From Rhizobium leguminosarum bv. trifolii WSM1325 (lineage in GTDB: Bacteria > Pseudomonadota > Alphaproteobacteria > Rhizobiales > Rhizobiaceae): a DNA stretch of 64,000 bases. The notes beneath the pieces were generated by a model. It searched no databases and had not been told where the DNA came from. It saw only the letters and a program-made list of their open reading frames with translations. Numbering within the stretch: position 1 is the stretch's first letter; every line of letters begins with the position of its first letter. The stretch spans positions 2,046,001-2,110,000 of the forward strand of contig CP001622.1 of assembly GCA_000023185.1 (NCBI GenBank). The letters are read 5' to 3'. A program made the position numbers and the translations under genes. Positions 45,674-55,987 of the stretch are shown here, in pieces.

Positions 45674-45970
45674 ATGACCACTATCCGGACACTTGAGGAT
45701 CCTCAACTCGGAAGATTTGGTCGTCTGGCGAAGGCGGCCGCCAACGGATCAGCTTTCGTCGACACTTGTTATGAAGCGCTATGTCACGGACGCGAATGGC
45801 CTCCGTTGCGGTCGTTCGGGAACCATGTCAATCGACGCCGGCTGATCATCGGCCAGTTGCTCATCCTGGCTGCGGCGCTTGCATTTGCAGCCGCCGCATC
45901 GCCCATGTCGGCCCTGGTGGCGGCGTCTCTTATCGCCGCCGCAGGCTCCACTGCCGCTTATCCTGGATAA
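45674..45970 (+). CDS. Possible small membrane protein
   Basis: 98 residues: a soluble first half and two hydrophobic stretches (about 58-76 and 78-92, LIIGQLLILAAALAFAAAA). I do not recognise the family. The ribosome binding site is weak, and the frame could be chance; it is listed because it is the only sensible frame between dps and the rod-like gene. Confidence 0.35.
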   Translation: MTTIRTLEDPQLGRFGRLAKAAANGSAFVDTCYEALCHGREWPPLRSFGNHVNRRRLIIGQLLILAAALAFAAAASPMSALVAASLIAAAGSTAAYPG

Positions 45971-46102
45971 AGTGCCGTGCCGATCCCGAACAGAGGCGAC
46001 GGCACGAGGCCCTGACCTAAGGCTTTTGCTAACGCAAAGCCTTCAGCATTTCCTAAAGCCTCGCAGCTACAAGCTTACCATCCAGTTCTGGGGAAACGGC
46101 TG

Positions 46103-46408
46103 ATGAGCCTATCGGATATTGCGAGTACTGCTCTTTCGGGAATGCGGGCACAGGCGACGCGGGTTAGCGCGATTGCCAACAACATTGCAAACACCAGCAC
46201 GCCAGACTATGCTAGGCTGAACACCAGCCTCACATCCGTTGTGTCAGGCGGCGTACAGGCCGTCGTCAGCCCGACGACGTCAGAGGTCGATCAGGCCACG
46301 GAGCTCACCGACCTGATCGAAGCCGAGCAGAGCTACAAGGCAAATGCCGTGGTCTTCGAGACCGGCGCCGACATGTGGGAAATGCTGATGAGCATCAAGC
46401 GCGACTGA
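46103..46408 (+). CDS. Orphan flagellar basal-body rod-like protein
   Basis: 101 residues. The N-terminus SLSDIASTALSGMRAQATRVSAIANNIANTSTPDYARLNTS is the Flg_bb_rod motif shared by FlgB, FlgC, FlgF and FlgG, and the C-terminus VDQATELTDLIEAEQSYKANAVVFETGADMWEMLMSIKRD is the Flg_bbr_C motif. Normal FlgC is about 138 residues; this one lacks most of the middle. There is no other flagellar gene in the window. Either a specialised mini-rod subunit or an unrelated use of the coiled-coil ends. GGGGAAA before the ATG. Confidence 0.85.
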   Translation: MSLSDIASTALSGMRAQATRVSAIANNIANTSTPDYARLNTSLTSVVSGGVQAVVSPTTSEVDQATELTDLIEAEQSYKANAVVFETGADMWEMLMSIKRD

Positions 46409-46474
46409 GCACACCCGGATTTCATCGAGAATTGGCTGGCTGAGAATTTCCCGCCAGCCTGAAGGGCGCGGCTA

Positions 46475-46867
46475 TCAGGAATGCGCCGGCTCGCCCTGGC
46501 GCTGGGCGGCAAGGGCTGCGAGATCGGCGGGCTTCAACTCGACGGATTCGCCGCAGCCGCAGGCCGATGTCTGGTTCGGATTGGTGAAGGTGAAGCCGGA
46601 GCGGAGCGTCGTCGTCTCGAAGCCCATTTCGGTGCCGAGCAGATAGAGGGCTGCCGACGGCTCGACCCAGACTCTTGCACCGTCGCGCTCGATCAGGTCG
46701 TCCTTGGCATTGGGCTCGGTCACTAGGTCGATGGTATATTCCATCCCGGCGCAGCCGCCCTTTTTGATGCCGACGCGGACACCCTTGGCATCAGCACCCG
46801 AATTCTCGACGATCGCCTTGACGCGGGCCGCAGCCCCGTCCGTCATGCTCATGATTGCAAAGCCCAT
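46475..46867 (-). CDS. sufA: A-type iron-sulfur carrier SufA
   Basis: 130 residues, HesB/IscA fold, with the three cluster-binding cysteines in KKGGCAGMEY and the C-terminal SACGCGES. It accepts clusters from the SufBCD scaffold and passes them to target proteins. AAGGAG stands 9 bases before ATG 46867; the TTG seven codons earlier overlaps that site and is rejected. Last gene of the SUF operon, 94 bases after sufT. Confidence 0.93.
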   Translation of the reverse strand: MGFAIMSMTDGAAARVKAIVENSGADAKGVRVGIKKGGCAGMEYTIDLVTEPNAKDDLIERDGARVWVEPSAALYLLGTEMGFETTTLRSGFTFTNPNQTSACGCGESVELKPADLAALAAQRQGEPAHS

Positions 46868-46960
46868 CGGCTCATTCTCCTTCCGCAACCGGGGTCAAGA
46901 TCCGGCGCATCGTGACTCAAATGTAGTACCCTGAAGTAAACGGATCAATACCGCGGGATG

Positions 46961-47341
46961 TCAGTACCAGCCGACGGCGACTTGCGCCTCCTCCGACATG
47001 CGATCCGGCGTCCACGGCGGATCGAAGGTCATTGCCACCTCGACGCCCGATACGCCTTCGACGGCGCCGACGGCGTTTTCGACCCACCCGGGCATCTCGC
47101 CGGCCACCGGGCAGCCGGGGGCGGTCAGCGTCATCATGATTTTCACCATCCGGTCGTCCTCGATGTCGATCTTGTAGATCAGACCGAGCTCGAAGATGTC
47201 GGCGGGAATTTCCGGATCGTAGACCGTCTTCAGCGCGCTGATGACGTCGTCGCTGAGTCGCGCCAGCTCATCGGCCGGAATGCTGGAATGCACGATGCCT
47301 TCGCGCACGTCGATCTTCTGTTCGCTTTCGTCCAGGCTCAT
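46961..47341 (-). CDS. sufT: SufT-type DUF59 Fe-S assembly protein
   Basis: 126 residues of the DUF59/MIP18 family: LKTVYDPEIPADIFELGLIYKIDI and TAPGCPVAGEMPGWVENAV, with the conserved Cys in the APGCP loop. It helps mature Fe-S proteins such as lipoate synthase and aconitase. ATG 47341 follows GAGGAG by 8 bases; the GTG three codons earlier overlaps that site. Starts 13 bases after the sufS stop. Confidence 0.92.
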   Translation of the reverse strand: MSLDESEQKIDVREGIVHSSIPADELARLSDDVISALKTVYDPEIPADIFELGLIYKIDIEDDRMVKIMMTLTAPGCPVAGEMPGWVENAVGAVEGVSGVEVAMTFDPPWTPDRMSEEAQVAVGWY

Positions 47342-47353
47342 CACGGACACTCC

Positions 47354-48595
47354 TCAAGCAAAGAACTTGCGCGCATAATCAAGCGCATCGGCCAGGGCAT
47401 CGACCTCGGCGCGGGTATTGTACATGCCGAAGGATGCACGGCATGTGGAGGTGACGCCGAAGCGTTTCAAGAGCGGCATGGCGCAATGCGTGCCGGCCCT
47501 GACTGCAACACCCTGCCGGTCGATCACCATCGAGACGTCGTGGGCATGAATGCCGGCAAGTTCGAAGGAAAAGATGCTGCCCTTGTCGGGCGCCGTCCCG
47601 AAGACTCGCAGCGAATTGACGGATTTCAGCCGCTCGACCGCATAGGCGGCAAGATCGGCCTCATGCCGGGCGATCGCCTCGCGGCCGATCTTCTCCATGT
47701 AGTCGAGCGCATAACCGAGCCCGATCGCCTGCACGATCGGCGGCGTGCCGGCCTCGAAGCGATGCGGCGGGTCGTTATAAGTGACCATATCCTCGGCGAC
47801 CTCGAAGATCATCTCTCCACCGCCCTGGAACGGGCGCATCTCGAAAAGCCGCTCCTTCTTGCCGTAAAGCACGCCGATGCCTGACGGGCCGTAGAGCTTG
47901 TGGCCGGTCATGACGTACCAGTCGCAATCGATATCCTGCACGTCAACAGGCAGATGCACGGCGCCCTGGCTGCCGTCGATCAGCACCGGAATGCCGCGCT
48001 CATGCGCGATCCGGCAGACTTCCTTGACGGGAACGATTGTGCCGAGCGCATTCGACATATGGGTGATGGCAACGAGCTTGGTGCGCTCCGTCAGGCTCTT
48101 CTCGAAATCCTCAATATGGAAGGCGCCCTCGTCGTCGACAGGCACCCAGACAAGTTTGGCGCCCTGCCGCTCGCGGATGAAGTGCCAGGGCACGATGTTG
48201 GAATGGTGCTCCATGATCGTAAGCACGATCTCGTCGCCTTCGCCAATCTTCGGCATGCCCCAGCCATAGGCGACGGTGTTGATCGCTTCCGTCGAATTCT
48301 TGGTGAAGACGATGTCGTTCACCGAAGGCGCATTGAGGAAGCGGCGGACCTTCTCGCGCGCTGCCTCATAGGCGTCCGTGGCCGCATTCGAGAGATAGTG
48401 CAGGCCACGATGCACATTGGCATATTCATGGCTATAGGCATGCGAGATGGCGTCGATCACCACCTGCGGCTTCTGCGCCGACGCGCCGTTGTCGAGATAG
48501 ACCAGCGGCTTGCCATGCACCTTCTCCGCTAGGATCGGAAAATCCCGGCGGATGGCTTCGACGTCGTATGGCTTGGCCGGCACTATCTTGTCCAT
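47354..48595 (-). CDS. sufS: Cysteine desulfurase SufS
   Basis: 413 residues, group II desulfurase. PLP lysine Lys233 in MTGHKLYGPSG and catalytic Cys371 in AGTHCAMPLL; also IVLTIMEHHSNIVPW and GFR-like RASFGMYNT near the end. It takes sulfur from cysteine for SufBCD, usually aided by SufE or SufU, neither of which is in this window. Lies 12 bases after sufD. Confidence 0.96.
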   Translation of the reverse strand: MDKIVPAKPYDVEAIRRDFPILAEKVHGKPLVYLDNGASAQKPQVVIDAISHAYSHEYANVHRGLHYLSNAATDAYEAAREKVRRFLNAPSVNDIVFTKNSTEAINTVAYGWGMPKIGEGDEIVLTIMEHHSNIVPWHFIRERQGAKLVWVPVDDEGAFHIEDFEKSLTERTKLVAITHMSNALGTIVPVKEVCRIAHERGIPVLIDGSQGAVHLPVDVQDIDCDWYVMTGHKLYGPSGIGVLYGKKERLFEMRPFQGGGEMIFEVAEDMVTYNDPPHRFEAGTPPIVQAIGLGYALDYMEKIGREAIARHEADLAAYAVERLKSVNSLRVFGTAPDKGSIFSFELAGIHAHDVSMVIDRQGVAVRAGTHCAMPLLKRFGVTSTCRASFGMYNTRAEVDALADALDYARKFFA

Positions 48596-48607
48596 TGATA
48601 TATCCGA

Positions 48608-49882
48608 TCAGGCGTGCTTTTCGAGCCAGGCCGAAATCACGCCTTCCAGCGCCTCGACCAGGGCTTCGTCTTCCAGTTCCTCGACGATTTCGGCAACGAA
48701 AGCGTTGACGAGCATCGCCCGCGCCTTGTTCTCCGGAATGCCGCGCGCCATCATGTAATAGAGATGGTTGGCGTCGATATCGGTCACCGTGGCGCCGTGG
48801 CCGCACTGCACGTCGTCGGCGAAGATTTCGAGCTCGGGCTTGACCGAGAATTCGGCATCGTCGGACATCAGCAGCGTGTTGCAGGCCATCTTGGCATCGG
48901 TCTTCTGCGCATCGGGCGCCACCCGGATCATGCCCTGGAAGACACCCTTGGCACGGTCGAAGACGACGTTGCGGATGACTTCGGTCGACCCGGTATTCGG
49001 CACGTCGTGGCCGAGTACCATCGTCACGTCGGTATGCGTGTCGCCGCCGAGCAGATTGATGCCGCGCAGCGTCAGGTCGGCGCCCTCGCCTGTCACCTTG
49101 ATATGCAGCTCCTGGCGCACCAGCTTGCCGCCGGCATTGATGACAAAAAGCCGGAGCTTGGCGTCTGCGCCGAGATCGATGCGGATCTGGCCGAGATGCG
49201 TATCGTCGGCTCCCTGCTGCTGCAGGATGATCCAGGTCAGTTCCGTGCCTTCGCCGACCGTGATGTCGGTGACGTGGGACACCAGCGCAGCATCGCCGGT
49301 CACCGTGCGGTGACGCTCGATGACCGTCGCCTTGACACCGGCGCCGAAGGACACAGGCAAGCGAGTATGCGTCTGCCCGCCCGCATGGATGAACTGGATT
49401 TCGAGCGGGTTTTCAAGCTCGGTCTCGGCAGGCACGTCGATGACATAGCCATCGCGCACGAAGCTGCCATTGATGCGGCCGACCGCGTCGTCGCTGCCGA
49501 GCGCATCCAGGCCATCCGCGGCGGAGCCGTCGAGCAGATGTTCGGAATAGGCCGAAACGCCAAGACCGTCGGCCGTAGCCTTCTGGTTGGAATGGCCTTG
49601 GATCACCGCCAGCACCGTGGCATCAGCAACGAGCGGCTCCAAAGCCTCCGAGCCGGCATCGCCCGCCTGCTGCGGAACGGTGCGCAGCAGATTCTTGAGG
49701 TCGGTATAATGCCAGGCTTCGATCCGGCGCGTCGGCAGGCCGGCCTTCTTCAGGTCGTCGAGAAGCCGGTCGCGCAGGGCCGTCACCGTGCCATTGCCCG
49801 GCAGTTCGCCGATCTGCTGATTGAAGGCCTCGATCAGCGCCGTCTCGGCCGCAGTCAGGCGGCTCGTCGTCTGCATGTTCAT
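48608..49882 (-). CDS. sufD: Fe-S assembly scaffold SufD
   Basis: 424 residues. The right-handed beta-helix core (about 120-350) and the C-terminal motif HGATVTDIDANHLYYMMARGIPENKARAMLVNAF are typical of SufB/SufD. SufD partners SufB and SufC2 and is needed for iron entry. Several ATGs cluster at the start; ATG 49882 is best placed relative to GGAAAGG. Confidence 0.94.
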   Translation of the reverse strand: MNMQTTSRLTAAETALIEAFNQQIGELPGNGTVTALRDRLLDDLKKAGLPTRRIEAWHYTDLKNLLRTVPQQAGDAGSEALEPLVADATVLAVIQGHSNQKATADGLGVSAYSEHLLDGSAADGLDALGSDDAVGRINGSFVRDGYVIDVPAETELENPLEIQFIHAGGQTHTRLPVSFGAGVKATVIERHRTVTGDAALVSHVTDITVGEGTELTWIILQQQGADDTHLGQIRIDLGADAKLRLFVINAGGKLVRQELHIKVTGEGADLTLRGINLLGGDTHTDVTMVLGHDVPNTGSTEVIRNVVFDRAKGVFQGMIRVAPDAQKTDAKMACNTLLMSDDAEFSVKPELEIFADDVQCGHGATVTDIDANHLYYMMARGIPENKARAMLVNAFVAEIVEELEDEALVEALEGVISAWLEKHA

Positions 49883-49907
49883 GGACATCATCCTTTCCAC
49901 CCGAAAC

Positions 49908-50663
49908 TCAGGCCGCCGTGCCGATGATGTCGGCATAGCCGTTGGCTTCCAGCTCATGCGCCAGCGTCTTGTCGCCCGACTTGATCACCTGGCCCTTGTA
50001 GAGCACGTGGACGGTATCCGGCACGATATAGTCGAGCAGGCGCTGGTAGTGGGTGATGACCACGACTGCGCGGTCCGGCGAACGCAACGCGTTGACGCCG
50101 TCGGCGACGATCTTCAGCGCATCGATGTCGAGGCCGGAATCGGTTTCGTCAAGCACGCAGAGATTCGGCTCGAGCAGCGCCATCTGCAGGATTTCGGCCC
50201 GCTTCTTCTCGCCGCCGGAGAAGCCGACATTCAGCGGCCGCTTCAGCATTTCGGTATTGATCTGCAGCTTGCCGGCGGCATCCTTGACCCGGCGCATGAA
50301 GTCCGGCGTCGTCAGCTCGTCCTCGCCACGCGCTTTGCGCTGCTCGTTCATCGCCACCTTCAGGAACTGCATGGTGGCAACGCCCGGAATTTCGACCGGG
50401 TACTGGAAGGCGAGGAAGATGCCCTTGGCAGCGCGTTCGGCCGGATCGAGCTCGAGAATGCTCTCGCCATTGTAGAGAATATCACCCTCGGTGACTTCGT
50501 AGTCGCTGCGGCCGGACAGCACATAGGAGAGCGTCGACTTGCCGGAGCCGTTCGGCCCCATGATCGCGGCAACTTCGCCGGCCTTCACCGTCAGGTTCAG
50601 GCCACGGATGATCTCGGTGCCGTCTTCGGCGATGCGGGCATGAAGGTTCTTAATTTCAAGCAT
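49908..50663 (-). CDS. sufC: Fe-S assembly ATPase SufC
   Basis: 251 residues. Walker A GPNGSGKST at 36-44, ABC signature FSGGEKKR at 148-155 and Walker B with LDETDSGLD at 171-179; the SufC-specific motif NVGFSGGEKKRAEILQ is present. It drives shape changes of SufBD. Soluble, no membrane domain. Separated from sufB by a small frame. Confidence 0.97.
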   Translation of the reverse strand: MLEIKNLHARIAEDGTEIIRGLNLTVKAGEVAAIMGPNGSGKSTLSYVLSGRSDYEVTEGDILYNGESILELDPAERAAKGIFLAFQYPVEIPGVATMQFLKVAMNEQRKARGEDELTTPDFMRRVKDAAGKLQINTEMLKRPLNVGFSGGEKKRAEILQMALLEPNLCVLDETDSGLDIDALKIVADGVNALRSPDRAVVVITHYQRLLDYIVPDTVHVLYKGQVIKSGDKTLAHELEANGYADIIGTAA

Positions 50664-50746
50664 CTTTGGTTCCTGCGTTTTTCTCTGCGCAGCTCACTAG
50701 GAGCCTCGCGTAATATCTAAGGGACATCGACATGTTGCGCTCGGCG

Positions 50747-50992
50747 CTATCGAGCAAAAAAGCGGACGACGCGGAAAACCGCGACCGTTACGAGCCCAAC
50801 CCATTCGAGAAAATCCGAGATCCCCTGAAAGATCATTCCCGGTTTTTCCATGCGCTGCCGGAGAAACACATAAGGCTGCTCCGGCGGCGTTTCGGTCTCG
50901 TTTCTTAGCTCGCGGGGGCGAATTTTCGCCAATATCTCCCCGCGCATATTCGTCAGACGTTCAAGAATGCGCTTCTTGTCCGCTTCGCTCAT
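50747..50992 (-). CDS. Small membrane-tailed protein inside the suf operon
   Basis: 81 residues: a basic, helical N-terminal half (about 1-30) and a hydrophobic C-terminal segment (about 58-78, DFLEWVGLVTVAVFRVVRF). Its ATG starts one base after the sufB stop, a typical operon spacing. I do not recognise the family. It could be a small accessory protein that anchors something at the membrane. Conservation in other Rhizobium genomes would decide. Confidence 0.6.
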   Translation of the reverse strand: MSEADKKRILERLTNMRGEILAKIRPRELRNETETPPEQPYVFLRQRMEKPGMIFQGISDFLEWVGLVTVAVFRVVRFFAR

Positions 50993-50993
50993 G

Positions 50994-52463
<1,470 letters not shown>

Positions 52464-52556
52464 CTCATTCTCCAATCTCGCCGGATACAAGGTCCGGCAG
52501 CTTGTAGTGTTTGGGCAATTGTCTTGCCCTTTATGTAAGGGGCCAAAAGGGACTTT

Positions 52557-53774
52557 TCAGCCCGATTGGCAAGCAGAAATTTGCGTTTCCGCAAGTTTTG
52601 ACACAGGGCAAGCCGCCTCGCCAGCCGACCTGCGTCGGTTGGCGATCTTTGCGAAAGCCGCAATCGCCCTGTCGATATCCTCTTCCGTCGTCGAAAAGCC
52701 GAGCGAAATGCGCAGCGCTCCGAGCTTGGCGTCACGTCCCATCGCCGTCAGCACATGGCTTTCGCCAAGCCGGCCCGATGAGCAGGCCGAACCTGCGGAA
52801 AGTGCAACGCCTTCGAGATCGAAGGCGATCTGTCCGGTCTCGGCCTTCAGCCCCGGCAGGGTGAAGAAGATCGTATTGGCGACACGCTCGCCACCCTCGC
52901 CGTGGATCATCACGTCGGCTGCCGTCTGACGCATGCCGGCTTCGAGCCGCTCGCGCAACGCGCCGATTGCCGCATTGCGCGCCTCGAGTTCGTCGACCGC
53001 CGCTTCTGCTGCCGCGCCGAAGCCGATCAGCGCCAGCGAATTCTGTGTCCCCGAGCGGTGACCCCGCTCCTGTCCGCCGCCCTGGATCAGCGGCCTGGGC
53101 ATCAGCGCCTCGCCGCGCGCAATGAGCGCGCCGGCCCCCTTCGGCCCGCCGATCTTGTGCGAGGAAACGATCATGAAGTCGGCGCCGATCTTCTCTATAT
53201 CGAGCGCGATGCGGCCGGCCGCCTGCACGGCGTCGACGACGAAGAGGCCACCATGGGCATGGACGATCTTTGCCGCTGCCTCGACAGGCTGCACGATGCC
53301 CGTCTCATTGTTGACGAGCATGATAGCGACCATCGGCAGGCCGGCAGCCTTGTCATGCGCTTCGAGCAAGCGGCCGAGCGCATCGAGATCGACGATGCCG
53401 GCTTCCGTCACCGGGATCTCCGTCATCGTCTCTCTGGCGAAGCGGCCGCCTTCGCGCACCGCCGGATGCTCGATCGCCGAAAAATAAAGCTGGCCGAGCC
53501 GAAGCGGCGTGCGGCCCATGCGGAAATCCGGCGTCAGCACCAGATTGGCGGCCTCAGTCGCGCCGCTGGTAAAGACCACATTGCCGGCGTCGGTGCCGAC
53601 CAGTGCCGCCACTTTGCGTCGTGCGCCTTCGATCGCAGCGCGGGCGGCACGCCCTTCGCCGTGAACGGAATTTGGATTGCCGAAAATGTCGATGGCGCGC
53701 ATGATCGCCGCGCGTGCCGTGGGGTGCAGCGGCGCTGTGGCATTCCAGTCGAGATAAAGGCGTGGCGGCGCCAT
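52557..53774 (-). CDS. NifS/IscS-like cysteine desulfurase
   Basis: 405 residues, group I desulfurase. Opening YLDWNATAPLHP, PLP lysine Lys207 in SSHKIGGPKGAGAL and catalytic Cys331 in SAGSACSSGRLGESHVL. The C-terminus carries an extra tail of about 20 residues with two cysteines (EAACPVSKLAETQISACQSG). In rhizobia a NifS-like gene commonly stands at the head of the suf cluster; it may supply sulfur alongside SufS or serve tRNA thiolation. 93 bases before sufB on the same strand, so it is probably the first gene of the operon. Confidence 0.92.
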   Translation of the reverse strand: MAPPRLYLDWNATAPLHPTARAAIMRAIDIFGNPNSVHGEGRAARAAIEGARRKVAALVGTDAGNVVFTSGATEAANLVLTPDFRMGRTPLRLGQLYFSAIEHPAVREGGRFARETMTEIPVTEAGIVDLDALGRLLEAHDKAAGLPMVAIMLVNNETGIVQPVEAAAKIVHAHGGLFVVDAVQAAGRIALDIEKIGADFMIVSSHKIGGPKGAGALIARGEALMPRPLIQGGGQERGHRSGTQNSLALIGFGAAAEAAVDELEARNAAIGALRERLEAGMRQTAADVMIHGEGGERVANTIFFTLPGLKAETGQIAFDLEGVALSAGSACSSGRLGESHVLTAMGRDAKLGALRISLGFSTTEEDIDRAIAAFAKIANRRRSAGEAACPVSKLAETQISACQSG

Positions 53775-53899
53775 GATCTTCAGTCCTGCGCTTGACGAGC
53801 TTGCTTCGGCACCCGCGGCTCATTTTTCTTGAAATTTCCGCCGGGCTTGCCTTATGACACATTCCACGATGCGTGGATCGCCATGCAAGTTTCGAATTG

Positions 53900-53939
53900 T
53901 TCTAAACTGCGTTTTAGAAAAGCTGACAACACTAGTCAA
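53900..53939. promoter_or_regulatory. Iron-box-like dyads in the suf operon promoter
   Basis: TGACAACACTAGTCA (53924-53938) has the TGA-N9-TCA form of the iron-responsive IRO box bound by the Fe-S sensor RirA in rhizobia. Next to it TTCTAAA (53900-53906) and TTTAGAA (53913-53919) form a second dyad with 6-base spacing, reminiscent of Irr/ICE half-sites though in reversed order. On the minus strand TTGACT (53934-53939) makes a -35 in front of the suf operon. Iron control of suf is inferred. Confidence 0.5.
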
Positions 53940-53991
53940 GTCATGTTGTCATCCAACGCAGCGCGAACGCGAAATAAAACCCGGAGTACCA

Positions 53992-54669
53992 ATGCCCGAA
54001 GTTATTTTCAACGGCCCAGCCGGCCGTCTTGAAGGCCGCTACCAGCCCTCCAAGGAAAAAAGCGCGCCCATCGCGCTCATTCTGCATCCGCATCCTCAGT
54101 TCGGCGGCACGATGAACAATCAGATCGTCTACCAGCTCTTCTATATGTTCCAGAAGCGTGGGTTCACGACGCTGCGCTTCAATTTCCGTGGCATCGGCCG
54201 CAGCCAGGGTGAATTCGACCACGGCGCCGGCGAACTCTCGGACGCCGCCTCGGCGCTCGACTGGGTGCAGAGCCTGCATCCTGATTCCAAGACCTGTTGG
54301 GTCGCCGGTTATTCCTTCGGCTCCTGGATCGGCATGCAGCTCCTGATGCGCCGGCCGGAGATCGAGGGCTTCATGTCGATCGCGCCGCAGCCGAACACCT
54401 ATGATTTCTCCTTCCTGGCGCCCTGCCCCTCTTCCGGCCTGATCATTAATGGTGAGGCCGACAAGGTGGCGCCGGAAAAGGATGTCAACGGCCTGGTCGA
54501 GAAGCTGAAGACCCAGAAGGGCATCCTCATCACCCACCGCACCGTTACCAACGCCAACCACTTTTTCAATGGCCAGGTGGAAACGCTGATGGGCGAATGC
54601 GAGGATTACCTCGACCGTCGTCTCAACGGCGAACTGGTGCCGGAACCCGCCGCCAAGCGGATTCGCTGA
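53992..54669 (+). CDS. Alpha/beta hydrolase (CocE/NonD-like, dienelactone-hydrolase type)
   Basis: 225 residues. Nucleophile Ser108 in AGYSFGSW, acid Asp157 in GEADKVAP and His190 in NANHFF make a complete triad. LHPHPQFGGTMNN near residue 31 and RFNFRGIGRSQG are typical of the family of small alphaproteobacterial hydrolases. Substrate unknown. Its start lies in the divergent region opposite the suf operon, so it may share iron control. CGGAG before the ATG. Confidence 0.88.
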   Translation: MPEVIFNGPAGRLEGRYQPSKEKSAPIALILHPHPQFGGTMNNQIVYQLFYMFQKRGFTTLRFNFRGIGRSQGEFDHGAGELSDAASALDWVQSLHPDSKTCWVAGYSFGSWIGMQLLMRRPEIEGFMSIAPQPNTYDFSFLAPCPSSGLIINGEADKVAPEKDVNGLVEKLKTQKGILITHRTVTNANHFFNGQVETLMGECEDYLDRRLNGELVPEPAAKRIR

Positions 54670-54811
54670 CACCCAAATCTCGGCCTCATCGAGGCCATGA
54701 CGGTCCGCAACACAACCGGGCCGGCTGTCCCGGAACAGATCACCTACCGTGTTGCAATCCATGTTGCAGTGCGGTAGGGTCCTCGCGATCCTAACAAAAG
54801 CGAGGTCCGTA

Positions 54812-55987
54812 ATGACCAAGTCGTTCGGGGAAGTCCTGGATAAGTATAGGGGAATTGGTCCGGGGTTCGATTTTCTTCGAATAGGGCTCGCCTTTTCCAT
54901 CGTATTGACCCATTCCTTTTTGTTAACCGACAACAATGACTTCATCAGGGGGTCAGTATTCTGGTTTACTGAATACGCTCTTGTTCCGATGTTCTTCGCT
55001 TTGAGCGGATTTCTGATTGCCGGTAGCGCCCAGCGCTTGAGCCTTCGGAATTTTCTGATCAACCGAGGCTTGCGCATCGTCCCGGCCCTTGCCGTCGATA
55101 TCGTCGTTTGCTCGCTGATCATCGGGCCGATCATTACGGTCGTTTACCACTCCGAATATTTTACCGATCAGCGGTTTTTCAAATACTTCCTGAATATCGT
55201 CGGCTGGATTCATTACGAACTTCCGGGCGTCTTCCAGGATAATCCGAGCCAGCGTGTCAACGGCGCTCTGTGGACGGTTCCCTGGGAAATCTTCTGCTAC
55301 ATCATCATGTCGTTCCTGATGATCACCGCCATCGTCAAGACGCGCTACAAGCTGCTCGCGGTGACGATCGCCTACATCGTCATCGGCCTTATCGTGCAGA
55401 AGATGCCCTATCTGCTGCCAGGCTCGATCAAGCCGATCGCTCGCTTCCTGTTCATGAGCCGCGGCTCCCAGCTGATAACGGCCTTCATGATGGGCATCGT
55501 CGTCTTTCAGTTTAAAGCGGTCATTCCGCATTCTCGCTGGTTGTTTGCCGCCGCCTGCCTGGTTTGCATCGTCGCTATCCTCACCCTCGACAGCAGTGCG
55601 ACGGAATCGGTGATGAACCGGCCCCTGGTCATCACCTCTCTCGTTTACATCACCGTCTTCGTCGGCCTGTCCGAGGTGCCCATTCCGGCCTTTTTCAGGA
55701 AAGGCGACTATTCCTACGGCGTCTATCTCTATCACGACCCGTTTTTACAGATCTGGATCAGCTCGTTCCCGTCGGTTTTCCTCTATCCGAAATATGGTGC
55801 GCTGGCGCTCTATCTCGTCGGCCTGCCATCGGCTCTCGCCGTTGCGGTGCTGTCCTGGCATTTCATCGAGAAGCCGATCCTCGGCCTTCGCAAGAAATTC
55901 TCGTTCATCGCCCAGGTCAGGGGCGTCGAGGATGGCAATCAGGCTGGGCGCGAATCCCATGTCCGGCCGGTCGCCGTAAAGAGTTAG
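54812..55987 (+). CDS. Acyltransferase 3 family membrane protein
   Basis: 391 residues with about ten membrane helices. The start FDFLRIGLAFSIVLTHSFLL carries the family's conserved histidine (H in THS), and LWTVPWEIFCYIIM and SYGVYLYHDPF are further landmarks. Probably acylates surface polysaccharide or lipid sugar. GAGG before ATG 54812. The second such enzyme in this window (compare 11235-12434), with only limited similarity between them. Confidence 0.88.
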   Translation: MTKSFGEVLDKYRGIGPGFDFLRIGLAFSIVLTHSFLLTDNNDFIRGSVFWFTEYALVPMFFALSGFLIAGSAQRLSLRNFLINRGLRIVPALAVDIVVCSLIIGPIITVVYHSEYFTDQRFFKYFLNIVGWIHYELPGVFQDNPSQRVNGALWTVPWEIFCYIIMSFLMITAIVKTRYKLLAVTIAYIVIGLIVQKMPYLLPGSIKPIARFLFMSRGSQLITAFMMGIVVFQFKAVIPHSRWLFAAACLVCIVAILTLDSSATESVMNRPLVITSLVYITVFVGLSEVPIPAFFRKGDYSYGVYLYHDPFLQIWISSFPSVFLYPKYGALALYLVGLPSALAVAVLSWHFIEKPILGLRKKFSFIAQVRGVEDGNQAGRESHVRPVAVKS

